In this document: positions 63,265-64,000 of the stretch, piece by piece
Position numbering within the stretch: position 1 is the stretch's first letter
Layout: each line of letters begins with the position of its first letter
Assembly (NCBI GenBank): GCA_965644315.1
Contig: CBFFRQ010000049.1
Coordinates: forward strand, 1-64,000
Length of the DNA stretch: 64,000 nt
From: Caecitellus pseudoparvulus
Taxonomy: Eukaryota > Bigyra: Bicosoecida
Reading direction: 5' to 3'
Position numbers and translations under genes: made by a program
The notes under the pieces: model-generated
What the model saw: the letters and a program-made list of their open reading frames with translations, nothing else
Databases searched by the model: none
Told to the model about the DNA's origin: nothing

Positions 63265-64000
63265 ATGGCCACGGGTGAGCAGGGCTGGCGTTTCACACCT
63301 AACGCCAGACACACCAACGCCCTCCTTCCCTTCACCCCCAGGGCCACAAGGCGAGCGTGACTTCACGAAGGAGGCCGAAATCAGCGTTCCCTTCCGTGCT
63401 GTGCGTTGCATACGTGACGTGTGCCCTGCTTCCGGGGTCCTTTCACCATCCAACACCCTTGCGTTTCACAGCCGCTTGGCCACCCTGCGCCTGACTTGGG
63501 GGATGACACATACCAACATGAGCTGCTGTGCGTAGGCGGGTATGCTGCGAAACCTGGCGTTCAGGCTGAAATCCTCGTCCTCGCCTCTGCTCCAGAACCC
63601 TGCAAATCGACAATGAGCACCTGCGCAACTTGGTCGGGCGGCTGCAGAGCGAGCTGGGCAGGACGCAGACACTGCTGGGCAAGGACGCAGAGGCCCTGCA
63701 CCAAGGCGATGCAGGCGATGAGGAAGGTGGTGTAATGCCTAGTTGGGTGTTTGAGTCCGAGACCATGACGCCTCTCCTCGTCGCGTACGATCACCGGATC
63801 AAGGTGTGTCACCTCTGTGCCGCGCGTCGCACAGCGACCGTCTCCTCACCAGCGCTTTCTGCCCTGCCCAGGACTTGGAGAGCAACAACGTGCAGCATGG
63901 CAAGACCATTGACAATCTCAATGCGCGTGCACGTGCTCTCGCTGCTGAAAATGACGCCTTGCGCTCGGAGCTTGCCAAAGCAACGGCTGAAGGCGGAGCA
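63265..64000 (+). CDS. Coiled-coil protein, 5' part (runs off the window)
   Basis: Start of a multi-exon gene: exons 63265-63274, 63342-63400, 63472-63527, 63596-63803 and 63872 onward; introns 67, 71, 68 and 68 bp. The first exon encodes only MAT plus one base. The joined product reads GPQGERDFTKEAEISVPFRA / PLGHPAPDLGDDTYQHELL / TLQIDNEHLRNLVGRL, then MTPLLVAYDHRIK / DLESNNVQHGKTIDNL, turning into a heptad-like coiled coil (RARALAAENDALRSELAKA). It looks like a centrosomal or ciliary coiled-coil protein, but I cannot name the family from this fragment. Every junction keeps frame, which supports the model. Confidence 0.72.

Noticed and set aside
1-64000. tRNA, rRNA, CRISPR or transposon features
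   Set aside because: No tRNA arms, direct-repeat arrays, terminal inverted repeats, transposase or reverse-transcriptase motifs were seen by reading; a tRNAscan or Rfam run would be decisive.

Overview
This is a GC-rich nuclear segment from a eukaryotic microbe, almost certainly a flagellated protist or alga. Spliceosomal introns are frequent. The genes are eukaryotic: UTP10, La, prohibitin, MSH4, MRS2, CHID1, and the cilium genes RP2 and RIB43A. All three standard stop codons are used, so the code looks standard. Most introns are 50-120 bp, clustering near 65-75, with GT-AG ends and donors that nearly always read GTGCG or GTGAG. That fits the GTRNGT donor reported for oomycetes and other stramenopiles, but similar donors occur in other GC-rich algae, so I do not place the organism further. 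I saw no prokaryotic operon, mobile element, CRISPR array, tRNA or rRNA.

Twenty-seven protein genes can be modelled and fill nearly the whole window. Exon junctions were worked out by hand from reading frame, splice signals and family conservation. Where the models have more than one exon, the spliced lengths divide by three.

Layout: 0.2-6 kb holds a four-EF-hand protein, a secreted laminin-IV/TSP1 protein and a VOC/PhnB-like protein. From 5.9 to 15 kb is a 2,966-residue UTP10/HEATR1 homologue with one 8.3 kb exon. From 15.4 to 19.7 kb are a novel membrane protein and two ciliary genes (RP2, RIB43A). From 19.8 to 29.2 kb is an intronless gene for a 3,150-residue PH and RanBP2-zinc-finger protein. 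From 29.6 to 44.4 kb lie prohibitin, a protein kinase, a GT8-like glycosyltransferase, La, an orphan, a YHYH-domain membrane protein, a 2H phosphoesterase, an orphan with micro-exons, a TXNDC17-like thioredoxin and an ankyrin protein. From 44.6 to 49.8 kb is the most striking gene: a secreted, membrane-anchored protein with six copper-only superoxide-dismutase-like domains in three modules. From 50 to 64 kb are a FAM151/menorin homologue, a JmjC protein, an isochorismatase-fold protein lacking its catalytic cysteine, an orphan polytopic membrane protein, an MRS2/CorA transporter, CHID1, MSH4 and the 5' part of a coiled-coil gene.

The genes do not form one pathway. Themes are cilium assembly (RP2, RIB43A, perhaps the EF-hand and last coiled-coil genes), RNA and ribosome biogenesis (UTP10, La, 2H phosphoesterase), mitochondria (prohibitin, MRS2), extracellular or surface proteins (laminin-IV/TSP1, YHYH, SOD repeats, GT8, CHID1) and meiosis (MSH4). 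Packing is very tight: convergent genes are separated by 16-200 bp and one pair overlaps in coding sequence.
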